Shown piece by piece: positions 51,086 to 60,928 of a DNA stretch of 64,000 nucleotides. Position numbers and translations under genes: made by a program. Position 1 is the first letter of the stretch, and every line of letters starts with the position of its first letter. The notes beneath the pieces are model-generated. The model ran no database searches and had not been told where the DNA came from. It saw only the letters and a program-made list of their open reading frames with translations. The stretch comes from Cystobacter ferrugineus (lineage in GTDB: Bacteria; Myxococcota; Myxococcia; Myxococcales; Myxococcaceae). Location of the stretch: contig NZ_MPIN01000002.1 of assembly GCF_001887355.1 (NCBI RefSeq), positions 780,508 through 844,507 of the forward strand. Direction: 5' to 3'.

Positions 51086-52018
51086 CTACCCGCTCGAGGT
51101 CTCGTCCGTGTTCTTCTTCCAGCCCCAACCCGTGCCGGGCTTGTCGCCGAGCGTCTCGGCGTTGTTCCTGTTCTGGCCCGCCAGATCCGTGGGGACGTCC
51201 GGGTTGCCCACGATGAGCACGCCGCCCGAGTGGTTCTTGCTCTGGCTGGTGTCGATGGCGTTGGCGACGTCCTCGGGCTTGGCGTAGTAGCTGGAGCCGT
51301 TGGAGGGATCCTTCACCAGGTAGCGGCCCTGGCTGTCCATTCCATCGATGAGCACCCAGTGCGGGCTGCCGGACACGTCGTCGGGGCTGCCGGAGATCTT
51401 CGAGTCCAGCATCACGGCGGCCTTGTCGCCGTTGCGCAGCGCCTCGTCCATGGCGTTGCGCTCCAGGCCCTTGCTGCTGTGCTTCACCTCGAGCCCCTCG
51501 GAGGTGAGCATGTCCGCCATCTCCGTCGGCGTGGTGCCATCCCCCTTGGTGAAGCGGCTCTTGAAGTCGTCGATGACGCCCTGGCCCCGCTCGCCCTCCA
51601 CCGTCTCACGGCCCTCCTTGGCCCCCTTGAACATGGCGGCCACGGTCTCGCCGCAGTCGCTGTTGCCCTCCTGCTGCAGCACCGGCGCCTCGCTGCTCCA
51701 CCCGCCCTCGTCCTTCTGATCGAGCGCCACCACGTTGTTCTGCGAGTTGCGCGAGTTGTTCAGATCCAGCACCGACTCCTGGTGCTGCTCGATCGCCTTG
51801 TCCAGGGCCTCGATCTGCTCCTTGGGCGCGCCGTACTTGATCAGCCACTCCTTCTGGCTCTCGAGCGCCTGCTGGTAGTCGTCTTTGACCGTCTCCAGAT
51901 CCTTGGTCAGCTTGGGCGGAGGCGGGGTCTGGGTGGGCTCGGGGGTGGGCTCGGGGGTGGTGGACGTCTTGGTGACCCGCGGGGGGGTGACGGTGCTCGG
52001 GGGAATCGTCAGGCTCAT
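51086..52018 (-). CDS. C39-like papain-fold protein without Sec signal
   Basis: This is a 310-residue protein. The N-terminus is Pro/Thr-rich (TPEPTPEPTQTPPPPKL), then a coiled-coil (about 40-90). The C-terminal domain has QQEGNSDCGETVAAMFKGA with a candidate nucleophile cysteine, SPHWVLIDGMDSQGRYLVKD with the histidine and a following Asp, the order of C39-like papain-fold peptidases. The absence of a signal peptide together with a disordered N-terminus suggests non-Sec export (as an effector) or cytoplasmic action. ATG 52018 is preferred; the longer frame enters the divergent promoter. Protease activity is inferred. Confidence 0.6.
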   Translation of the reverse strand: MSLTIPPSTVTPPRVTKTSTTPEPTPEPTQTPPPPKLTKDLETVKDDYQQALESQKEWLIKYGAPKEQIEALDKAIEQHQESVLDLNNSRNSQNNVVALDQKDEGGWSSEAPVLQQEGNSDCGETVAAMFKGAKEGRETVEGERGQGVIDDFKSRFTKGDGTTPTEMADMLTSEGLEVKHSSKGLERNAMDEALRNGDKAAVMLDSKISGSPDDVSGSPHWVLIDGMDSQGRYLVKDPSNGSSYYAKPEDVANAIDTSQSKNHSGGVLIVGNPDVPTDLAGQNRNNAETLGDKPGTGWGWKKNTDETSSG

Positions 52019-52370
52019 GGGGGACCTCCCGGGGAGACAGAGAACTCGCGAGTTCAGCTTCTCCCCATTATCACAGGATTCGGGTAACGTTTTCCAGTGG
52101 GGCTCGAAGTTTACTCCCCTTGCAAAGAAGGAGCCGAAACGGAATCCTCGAGCCCGGGACAAGAGGCAACGGCGCTTCCAGGCGATGCAAGGGAGGGGCC
52201 AACGCGGAATCCTGGAGCGTGAGCCCGGAGACGGTGGCTCGGGCCGACGCCGATGGGTGAGCGTTGCACGACGAGGCTTGTTCCTGCCGGTCTCCGGCGA
52301 CGCTACGCTCGCATTCCTCGTCCTGGTGTCTTCCCGGGCGCACGCGGAAAAAAGGGGGATCTGCTTGCCC
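52019..52370. other. Divergent intergenic region with a composite motif
   Basis: No gene is seen. TGCAAAGAAG at 52121-52130, ten bases, then GGAATCCT at 52141-52148 is repeated with the same spacing at 55717-55744, upstream of the TPR kinase. An extra GGAATCCTGGAG occurs at 52211-52222. The block may be a shared control site or an extragenic repeat. Confidence 0.45.
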
Positions 52371-53531
52371 ATGGCCACGCTCCGGTGGCGCCTCGGTGTC
52401 CTGCTCGCGGCACTGTTGCTCCTCCTGGGGGCGGCACCCTCCGTGCCCGCCGCTCCCGAGCGCGCGCGCATGCGCGTGGTCTTCCTCAACGCGCTGGGGA
52501 CTGGCAGTGGCTTCTCGCGTCAGTTCAGGGGCGCCATGCACGCTGCCGCCCATGACCTGGACATCGAGCTCGTCGTCCTCGACGTGGGCCACTGGCCGGG
52601 GGAAATCCTCGAGCAGGCGCGCCAGGCGGTGAGCGGGCCCGACAAGCCTGACTACCTCATCGTCTCCATCCACCGCGGCATCGGCGCCCGCGTGCTCGAG
52701 CTGGCCGAGCGGGCCCACGTGCCGGTGTTCGTCGTCAACTCCGGGCTGGCGCTCGAGGACCGGGCGCGCGTCGGGGGGCCGCGCGAGCACTTCGCGGGGT
52801 GGGTTGGCCAGATGCTGCCGGACGACGTGGGGGCGGGTGATTGGCTGGTGCGGCTGCTGGTCGACGCGGCCCGGGCGCGTGGCCTCTCCTCCCCGGACGG
52901 GCGCGTGCGGCTCATCGCCATCGAGGGCCAGTTGGGGGATACCTCCGCGAGGCAGCGCCACATGGGCCTGCGCCAGGCCCTGTCCGGAGCGAAGGACGTC
53001 GAGCTGCTCCAGGGCGTCACCGCGTCCTGGCGGCGGGAGGAGGGCCAGCGCAAGACGTCCCTCCTGCTGCGCCGCTACCCGGAGCTCGAGGCCGTCTGGG
53101 CCGCCAATGATGACCTGGCGATGGGCGCCGTCCAGGCCCTGGAGGAAGCGGGCCGCCGCCCGGGCGGGGACGTGGTGGTGGGGGGCATCGACTGGACACC
53201 CGAGGCGCTCGAGGCCGTGCGCGAGGGCAGGCTGGTGACGAGCCTCGGGGGGCACTTCCTGGAGGGGGCCTGGGCCCTGGTGCTCCTGTACGATCACCAC
53301 CGGGGGCGCGACTTCGCCTCCGAGCGGATCGACTGGCGCACGGAGTTCCTGCCCGCCACGCGCGCCAGTGCCGCGGGCTACCTGGAGGTGCTCGCCCGTC
53401 CGGATTGGGAGGCTTTCGACTTCCGGGCCTTCTCGAAGGCGGCCAACCCGCGCCTGAAGCACTACGATTTCTCCCTCGAGACCTTGTTCGCGCAGCGGCG
53501 GGGCCGCATGGACACGAATGGCAACCCCTGA
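52371..53531 (+). CDS. Periplasmic binding protein (sugar-binding/LacI type)
   Basis: This is a 386-residue exported protein. The signal peptide (LGVLLAALLLLLGAAPSVPA) is followed by a two-lobed type I periplasmic-binding fold: RVVFLNALGTGSGFSRQFRG, YLIVSIHRGIGARVLELAE, HVPVFVVNSGLALEDR, AVWAANDDLAMGAVQALEEA and VVVGGIDWTPEALEAVREGR. These are the positions of ribose/autoinducer-2-type proteins. No transporter gene follows; the histidine kinase gene overlaps by 14 bases instead. It therefore probably acts as the sensory ligand-binding partner of that kinase (LuxP/LuxQ-like logic). Confidence 0.85.
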   Translation: MATLRWRLGVLLAALLLLLGAAPSVPAAPERARMRVVFLNALGTGSGFSRQFRGAMHAAAHDLDIELVVLDVGHWPGEILEQARQAVSGPDKPDYLIVSIHRGIGARVLELAERAHVPVFVVNSGLALEDRARVGGPREHFAGWVGQMLPDDVGAGDWLVRLLVDAARARGLSSPDGRVRLIAIEGQLGDTSARQRHMGLRQALSGAKDVELLQGVTASWRREEGQRKTSLLLRRYPELEAVWAANDDLAMGAVQALEEAGRRPGGDVVVGGIDWTPEALEAVREGRLVTSLGGHFLEGAWALVLLYDHHRGRDFASERIDWRTEFLPATRASAAGYLEVLARPDWEAFDFRAFSKAANPRLKHYDFSLETLFAQRRGRMDTNGNP

Positions 53532-55521
53532 GCCGCACGCGCCGGTTTCCGCTGGAGCCCAACAGCCCGAGCCGGGCTCGGCCTGGGGCTCGCGCTGGCT
53601 GCGCTCCGGCAATCGGCTCGGACGACGACTGCTGCTCTACATCCTGCTCTTCAGCACCGCCGTCAGCCTGCTGGGCACGCTGGTGCAACTCGGCACCGAC
53701 TACGACCGTGAGGTACGGCAGCTCGAGAATCGCTTCACGCAGATCCGCTCGAGCTACACGCAGGGCATCGCCGAGAGCCTCTGGATGCTCGACGAGACGC
53801 TCCTGCGCACCCAGCTCGAGGGCATCACCACGCTGCCCGACATCGTGCTCGCGGAGGTGGATACCGAGCTGGGCATCTCCTACGTGGCCGGTGGCAGCGC
53901 GCCCCGGGAGTTCTCCCGGGACTTCCCGCTGTACCACGGCCCACGTCAGATCGGCACGCTCCGGGTAGGGGCCAACCTGGCGCACACCCGCGCCGAGCTG
54001 CGCAACCGGGTGTTCGTCATCCTCGCGACCGAGGCGGGCAAGACGTTCCTCTTCGGCCTCTTCACCTTCTTCCTCATCCAGCGCCTGGTGACGCAGCACC
54101 TGGCCCGGATGGCGGCCTACACGCGCGGCCTGGACACGGAGCACCTGGAGGCGCCCCTGGTGCTGCGGCGCACGGGCAGGCACCGGGTGCGCCAGGACGA
54201 GCTGGACGAGGTGAGCGCCGCCATCAACGAGATGCGCGAGTCGCTGCGCAAGGAGCTGGAGGAGCGCCAGCGCTCCGAGGCGGCGTCCGCCTTCCTCGCC
54301 AGGGCCGGTGGGGTGCTCGTGGAGTCGTTGGATCTGGAGAAGGTGCTGCCGCGCATCGCCTCCGCGTGCGTGGGTCCCCTGGCCGACTGGTGTGTCGTGG
54401 ACCTGATGGAGGAAGGGGTGCTGCGCCGGGTGGGTGGGGCCCACGTGGACGCGGGCAAGGCGCCCCTGCTGGACGAGCTCCAGCGGCGCTACCCTCCCGG
54501 TCCGGGCTCGAGGGTTCCGGCGGCCGTGGCCACGCGCACGGGCACGTGGGTGTTGGAGTCGCGCGTCACCCCGGCCGGGATGCGCGCCCAGTGCGTCGAC
54601 GACGCGCACGTCCAGCTCGTGTCGGAGCTGGGCCTGGGCAGCGTGCTGGCGGTGCCCCTGGTGGTCCGCGGGCAGGCGCTGGGCGCCATCACGCTCGCCG
54701 CGGCCGAGCCGGAGCGCTACGGGTCCGCCGAGCTCGCGCTGGCCGAGGAGCTGGCGCGGCGCGCGGCCATCGCTATCGACAACGCGCGGCTCTATCGCCA
54801 GGCGGAGCAGGCCCTGCGGCTGAGGGAGACGTTCCTCTCGGTGGCCGGGCACGAGCTGCGCACGCCCCTGTTGCCCCTCCAGCTCCGGCTGCAGAGCCTG
54901 CTGCGCCGCGGCCGGAGCGGCACGCCCCTGGAGCCGGAGGTGATCTTCGGGGAGATCGCCGTCGCCGAGTGGCAGACGCGGCGGCTCGGACTGCTGGTGG
55001 ACCAGTTGATGGACGTGTCCCACCTCATCGCGGGCAACGCGCTGGTGCTGCGGCGCAAGCGCATGGATCTGTGCGCGCTGGTGGAGGGCGTGCTCGAGGG
55101 CGTGCAGCGGCAGATTTCCGACAGCGGCTCCGAGGTGGTGCGCGAGCTGCGCGGCCCGGCGGTGGGCGAGTGGGATCCCCGCCGGTTGGAGCTGGTGGTG
55201 ATGGGCCTGGTGCAGAACGCGCTGAAGTTCGGCGAGGGCCGGCCCATCGACGTGCGCGTGACGCCTCGCGAGGGCTCGGTGCTGCTGGTGGTGCGCGACC
55301 GGGGCATGGGCATGTCGAAGAGCGAGCAGGAGCACATCTTCGACCGGTTCAGCCGGGGCGTGCCGGAGCAGCACTTCGGGGGGCTGGGGCTCGGCCTCTA
55401 TCTCACCCGCGAGGTGGTGCGGGCCCACGGGGGCTCCATCTCCGTGGAGAGCCAACCCGGCGAAGGCACCACGTTCACCGTGGTGCTGCCGGTGGGCGAG
55501 GCCTCCGGGCTGGCCGCCTGA
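53518..55521 (+). CDS. Sensor histidine kinase (CHASE-like, HAMP, GAF, HisKA, HATPase)
   Basis: This is a 667-residue membrane kinase. Helix 1 (LLLYILLFSTAVSLLGTLVQ) and helix 2 (TFLFGLFTFFLIQRLVTQHL) bracket a periplasmic domain of about 110 residues. A HAMP-like linker, a GAF domain (about 255-410), a HisKA site (VAGHELRTPLLPLQ) with the phosphorylated histidine, and a HATPase with N box VMGLVQNALKFGEG, G1 VRDRGMGMS and G2 GGLGLGLYL follow. It overlaps the binding-protein gene. No response regulator gene is next to it, so the target lies elsewhere. Confidence 0.9.
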   Translation: MATPEPHAPVSAGAQQPEPGSAWGSRWLRSGNRLGRRLLLYILLFSTAVSLLGTLVQLGTDYDREVRQLENRFTQIRSSYTQGIAESLWMLDETLLRTQLEGITTLPDIVLAEVDTELGISYVAGGSAPREFSRDFPLYHGPRQIGTLRVGANLAHTRAELRNRVFVILATEAGKTFLFGLFTFFLIQRLVTQHLARMAAYTRGLDTEHLEAPLVLRRTGRHRVRQDELDEVSAAINEMRESLRKELEERQRSEAASAFLARAGGVLVESLDLEKVLPRIASACVGPLADWCVVDLMEEGVLRRVGGAHVDAGKAPLLDELQRRYPPGPGSRVPAAVATRTGTWVLESRVTPAGMRAQCVDDAHVQLVSELGLGSVLAVPLVVRGQALGAITLAAAEPERYGSAELALAEELARRAAIAIDNARLYRQAEQALRLRETFLSVAGHELRTPLLPLQLRLQSLLRRGRSGTPLEPEVIFGEIAVAEWQTRRLGLLVDQLMDVSHLIAGNALVLRRKRMDLCALVEGVLEGVQRQISDSGSEVVRELRGPAVGEWDPRRLELVVMGLVQNALKFGEGRPIDVRVTPREGSVLLVVRDRGMGMSKSEQEHIFDRFSRGVPEQHFGGLGLGLYLTREVVRAHGGSISVESQPGEGTTFTVVLPVGEASGLAA

Positions 55522-55752
55522 GGGACGCCCGGGCTCACCGGGATGCATGTTGCGCGACGACAGTCATTGCCATGCGTGGTGATGAGCTACCAAATCAAAG
55601 CAGACACGCCCACCCCTTGAAAAAGGGTGGAGGGCTGATTTCATGGACATGGTCCGCCGAGGTGGAGGCATGCGTCCGGGCACGGCCCGGGAGGGGGTGG
55701 AGGGGGCTCCACCCTTTGCAAAGAAGTGGCAGAGGTGGAATCCTGGACAGCC

Positions 55753-58521
55753 ATGGGTGATGGCAAAACCAGGAGCAGCCGGTTCCGGAGCAAGAACTCG
55801 CGCGAGCAGCCCGCGCCGGACACGGGCCGTTCCAACCGGAGTGCCCAGGTCGAGGACGCTCCGCCCGTGGCCCAGGTGGGGCGCTACGTGCTGCTCAAGC
55901 AGTTGGGACAGGGCGGCATGGGCGTCGTGTACTCGGCGTACGATCCGGACCTGGACCGCAAGGTGGCCCTCAAGCTGTTGCAGTCGGACGGCCACAACGA
56001 CGCGGAGGCGGCGCGCGCGCGGCTGTTGCGCGAGGCGCAGGCCATGGCCCGGGTGACCCACCCGAACGTCGTCCCCATCCACGACGTGGGCATGTGGGGC
56101 GAGCACGTGTTCCTCGCCATGGAGATGGCGGACGAGGGCACGCTCAGCGGGTGGTTGGAGAAGGAGCGGCCCTGGCGCGAGGTGCTCGAGGTCTTCCTGG
56201 CGGCGGGACGGGGCCTGCTCGCGGCGCACGAGGCGGGACTGGTGCACCGCGACTTCAAGCCCGCCAACGTGCTGCTCGGCCGCGGCGGCCGCGTCTACGT
56301 CACCGACTTCGGCCTGGCGCGCAAGATGGGGGAGGCCGTCGTCCCCGAGGAGCCCCTGCCCGAGCAGGCCGAGGGCCTGGTGCCTCCCGAGCGCCGGATG
56401 CTGGAGACCACCCTCACCCGCTCGGGCGTGGTGATGGGCACGCCCAACTACATGTCCCCCGAGCAGTACGAGGGGGGTGAGCTCGACGCGCGCTCGGACC
56501 AGTTCAGCTTCTGCGTGGCGCTCTACTGGGGCCTCTACCGCAAGCGCGCCTTCGACTCCTCGCGCATGCGGGCCTTCATCACCTCGCGGCGCAAGGAGGA
56601 GCTGGTCTCGGCGCGCACCCAGACGCTGGACGTCGCGCCGGCACCCGTGGTCAAGCGCGGCCCGGGCGCGGATCTCATCCAGGAGCCGCCGCGCGACTCC
56701 AAGGTGCCCGCGTGGGTGCGCCAGACGCTCATGCGCGGCATGTCGCTGGAGCCGGCGGAGCGCTTCGCCTCGATGCGCGAGCTGCTGGAGGCGCTGTCGC
56801 AGGAGCGGCGGCGGGTGCAGCGCCAGCGCTGGGCGGCGGCGGCGTGCGTGGCGGGCGTGGGGCTCTCGGTGGTGGGCGGGGCGGTGTACCGCCAGTCCCA
56901 GGTGTGCACGGGCGCCAACGCGCTGATGGCCGAGGTGTGGGGGCCCGACTCGGGCGCCACGCTGGAGAAGGCCTTCCAGGCCACCGGACGGCCCGGCGCG
57001 GGGGAGATGGCCGCGCGGGTCACCCGGGTGCTGGAGGAGTACGCGCAAGGCTGGAAGCGGCAGAGCACGCAAGCGTGCGAGGCCACGCGCGTGCACGGGG
57101 TGCAGACCGAGGAGTTGTTGTCCCAGCGCGTGGTGTGTCTGGACCGGCGGCGCCAGGACATGCGGGCGCTGGTGGGCGTGCTGGCCCAAGCGGACGCGAA
57201 GCTCGTGGACCAGTCCCTGGACGCGGCGTACGCGCTGCCCGCGCTGAGCGAGTGCGCCGACGTGGGGGCGCTCTCCGAGCAGCAGCGCCTGCCGACGGAT
57301 CCCTCCCGCCGCGCGGAGATCGCCCGGCTCGGGGGCGAGCTGGCCGGGGTGAAGGCGATGCTCGACGCGGGGCGCTACCGGCCGGCCCTGGAGAAGGGCT
57401 TCTCGCTCGAGGCCCCCGTGCTCGCCACGGGCTACCTGCCGCTCATCGCCGAGCTGCGCTACGACCTGGGCGTGCTCCAGTCCAACCTCGGCGCGACCGC
57501 CGAGTCGGAGCGGTTGCTCACCCAGGCCCTCTACGACGCCGAGTCGGGACGGGCCGACCGGCTCAAGGTGTTCGCCGCCAGCCAGCTCCTCGTCGCGGGG
57601 TACAGGCAGAAGCACTTCACGCAGGCGGAGAGCTGGGGGGGCCTCAGCGAGGCCTCGCTGCGGCGTCTGGGCGGGGAGCCCATCCTCGAGGCCGACCTGC
57701 TGACGAACCGCGCCAACATGGCCATCGCCCAGGAGCGCTACCCGGAGGCTCGCGCCCTGCTGGAGAAGGTGCGCGCCCTCCAGGAGAAGGCGCTGCCCCC
57801 CGGCCACCCCAAGCACGCGCGCACCCTCTTCCTGCTGGGCCGCGTGCTGCTGGACATGGACGAGCGGCCCCGGGCGGTGGCGCTCCTGGAGGAGGCGCTC
57901 CAGAAGACCCGGGCCGCCCTGGGCCCCATGCACCCGGACACCGGCCGGCGCCACACCCTGCTCGCCGGGTTGCTGCTCGAGATGGGTCAGCCGGAGCGGG
58001 CCCTGGAGCACGCGCGCGCCGCGCTCGCCGTGCGCACCGCCACCCTCGGCGAGCAGCACCCCCAGGTGGCCAGCGCCATGGACGGGGTGGGCCAGTGTCT
58101 GCTCAAGCTCGGACGCTCCGAGGAGTCGCTCGCCACCTTCGAGCGGGCGCTCGCCCTCAAGCGCAAGGCCCTGGCCCCGGACGACGAGGAGCTCCAGTAC
58201 TCCTACGACGGGGTGGGCCAGGCGCTCCTGCGGCTGGGCCGCACGCGCGAGGCGATCGAACCCCTGCGCCGCGCCGTCACCTTCCCCACGGTGAGCCCGG
58301 ACGCACTGGCCGAGTCGGGCTACGCCCTGGCGCGTGCCCTGTGGTCCACCGACTCCCGGCCCGAGGCGCGTGCCGAGGCGCGGCGCGAGGCGACCCAGGC
58401 CCGCGAGCGCTTCCTCCAGGCGGGGCTCGCTCCCCGGGCGTCCGAGGTGGACTCCTGGCTCGAGTCCCTTCCCCGGGAGCCCTCGTCCCTCCAGGCCCTC
58501 CGGCGCTCCACCCGCCGCTAG
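55753..58521 (+). CDS. Ser/Thr protein kinase with TPR domain
   Basis: This is a 922-residue kinase. The N-terminal 45 residues are basic and disordered. The kinase domain (about 45-345) has the loop LKQLGQGGMGVVYSAYD, VALKLL, LVHRDFKPANVLLG and VTDFGLARK, with an insertion of about 40 residues before GTPNYMSPEQYEGG; all catalytic residues are kept. A membrane helix (about 365-385, WAAAACVAGVGLSVVGGAVY) leads to a long TPR region with repeated ARALLEKVRALQEKALPPGH-type units. ATG 55753 is the likely start; a GTG at 55726 is possible. The FHA-type activator follows after 61 bases, so this is the likely input kinase. Confidence 0.9.
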   Translation: MGDGKTRSSRFRSKNSREQPAPDTGRSNRSAQVEDAPPVAQVGRYVLLKQLGQGGMGVVYSAYDPDLDRKVALKLLQSDGHNDAEAARARLLREAQAMARVTHPNVVPIHDVGMWGEHVFLAMEMADEGTLSGWLEKERPWREVLEVFLAAGRGLLAAHEAGLVHRDFKPANVLLGRGGRVYVTDFGLARKMGEAVVPEEPLPEQAEGLVPPERRMLETTLTRSGVVMGTPNYMSPEQYEGGELDARSDQFSFCVALYWGLYRKRAFDSSRMRAFITSRRKEELVSARTQTLDVAPAPVVKRGPGADLIQEPPRDSKVPAWVRQTLMRGMSLEPAERFASMRELLEALSQERRRVQRQRWAAAACVAGVGLSVVGGAVYRQSQVCTGANALMAEVWGPDSGATLEKAFQATGRPGAGEMAARVTRVLEEYAQGWKRQSTQACEATRVHGVQTEELLSQRVVCLDRRRQDMRALVGVLAQADAKLVDQSLDAAYALPALSECADVGALSEQQRLPTDPSRRAEIARLGGELAGVKAMLDAGRYRPALEKGFSLEAPVLATGYLPLIAELRYDLGVLQSNLGATAESERLLTQALYDAESGRADRLKVFAASQLLVAGYRQKHFTQAESWGGLSEASLRRLGGEPILEADLLTNRANMAIAQERYPEARALLEKVRALQEKALPPGHPKHARTLFLLGRVLLDMDERPRAVALLEEALQKTRAALGPMHPDTGRRHTLLAGLLLEMGQPERALEHARAALAVRTATLGEQHPQVASAMDGVGQCLLKLGRSEESLATFERALALKRKALAPDDEELQYSYDGVGQALLRLGRTREAIEPLRRAVTFPTVSPDALAESGYALARALWSTDSRPEARAEARREATQARERFLQAGLAPRASEVDSWLESLPREPSSLQALRRSTRR

Positions 58522-58582
58522 GAACCGGACAGCGGTTCGCACCGGGTGCCACGGGCGTGGAAGCGTGTTAGCGTCCCCCCTC

Positions 58583-59935
<1,353 letters not shown>

Positions 59936-59997
59936 CGGGCAGGGGCCTCCCGCGCTTCCGGGGGGTCATTCCAATCCCTGGTGGACGCTGTGGTATA

Positions 59998-60035
59998 GGG
60001 AAGCGCCATATCACCCACGGGTGGTAGTGCTTCCC
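59998..60035. promoter_or_regulatory. 38-bp palindrome before the 60061 gene
   Basis: GGGAAGC at 59998-60004 and GCTTCCC at 60029-60035 bracket an inner inverted pair (TATCACCC / GGGTGGTA, one mismatch). It ends 25 bases before the ATG at 60061, so it is either an operator or a 5' UTR hairpin of that gene. Confidence 0.5.
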
Positions 60036-60060
60036 GTTCCCTACCGATAGGAAATCCCCC

Positions 60061-60651
60061 ATGGCCGAGTCTTCGACCCCCGGTGGTCCGACCCCTCCCG
60101 CCACCCCCTCCTCCCCGGAGGAGAACAATGCCCTGCTGCTCAAGCAGATGGGCGACATGATGCAGGCCCTCCAGAAGATGATGGCCCTGTTCAGCGGCGC
60201 CGAGGAGCCTGGCACTCCGGCGTCCTCCCCTCCCGGCGGCGCGAAGGCGGCCGGGGTGGACGGTGGCGCGATCGGCGAGGCCCTCGGTGGCGGTGAGTTC
60301 GGCAAGATGCTCGGCCAGGTCATCGACAACGAGTTCGGCGAGAAGCTCACCCAGGCCCTCAAGGGCCAGAACGGCGAGGCCCTCAAGCAGAAGCTCTCCG
60401 AGTCCATCCAGAAGCTGATGGACCAGCAGAAGAGCAACAAGGCCGCGATCGCCCAGACGCTCCTGGATGCCTCCGAGAAGCTCAAGGGGCTGCTCGAGCG
60501 CCCCCGCGGCTCGGACCTGCGCGAGACCGCCCGGATGCTCGGGGACATCCTCGGCGAGGCGCTCGGCAAGATTCAGCAGCTCGCCAGCAAGAATCCCGTC
60601 CGGCAGCTCGGCGAGACGACCGCGCAGCTTCTCGAGAACGGCGGCCGCTGA
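60061..60651 (+). CDS. Helical protein of unknown function
   Basis: This is a 196-residue protein with no signal peptide. A Pro/Ser-rich start (MAESSTPGGPTPPATPSSPE) is followed by amphipathic helices: LLLKQMGDMMQALQKMMALF, then GKMLGQVIDNEFGEKLTQAL and LKQKLSESIQKLMDQQKSNK. It resembles helical structural or secreted-effector-like proteins but matches no family I know. It is followed by a strong terminator, so it forms a single-gene unit between the FHA activator and its likely targets. Confidence 0.6.
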   Translation: MAESSTPGGPTPPATPSSPEENNALLLKQMGDMMQALQKMMALFSGAEEPGTPASSPPGGAKAAGVDGGAIGEALGGGEFGKMLGQVIDNEFGEKLTQALKGQNGEALKQKLSESIQKLMDQQKSNKAAIAQTLLDASEKLKGLLERPRGSDLRETARMLGDILGEALGKIQQLASKNPVRQLGETTAQLLENGGR

Positions 60652-60692
60652 GGGCGCCTGAAGCACCCGGCCCCCTTCCCGGCCTCTCCCGA

Positions 60693-60729
60693 GGGCCTCC
60701 GGACCTTGTCCGGGGGCCCTTCGTCTTTT
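60693..60729 (+). terminator. Rho-independent terminator
   Basis: The stem GGGCCtCCGGAC / GTCCGGgGGCCC (one mismatch, CTT loop) is followed by TTCGTCTTTT, 42 bases after the stop of the 60061 gene. Confidence 0.85.
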
Positions 60730-60735
60730 CGCCCT

Positions 60736-60771
60736 GGTGAATCGGGTCACCACCTGGTGACTGCCGTCATC
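60736..60771. promoter_or_regulatory. Two palindromic sites upstream of the 60929 gene
   Basis: GGTGAATCGGGTCACC (60736-60751) and GGTGACTGCCGTCATC (60756-60771) follow each other with a 20-bp phase, about two helical turns. They match three more copies at 62354-62425. The phased pair is the usual layout of enhancer sites for sigma-54 activators. No convincing -24/-12 box is seen between here and 60929. Confidence 0.65.
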
Positions 60772-60928
60772 TCTCCTCGGTGAGGCTCCGCATCATTCGG
60801 AGAAGTGCGTTGGAGTGATTATCTGTGTGGTCGAGCCCGCGCGCTCGCGATGGGCTCCCTGAACCCACATGGACCCCCTCTCGCGGTTGGGTGTACAACC
60901 TGACGCTTCACGCAAGGGGTCGAGCAAC

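Noticed and set aside
60780..60928. Sigma-54 promoter for the 60929 gene
   Set aside because: GG-N10-GC pairs exist (for example near 60830) but agree poorly with the surrounding consensus, unlike the 62501 site.
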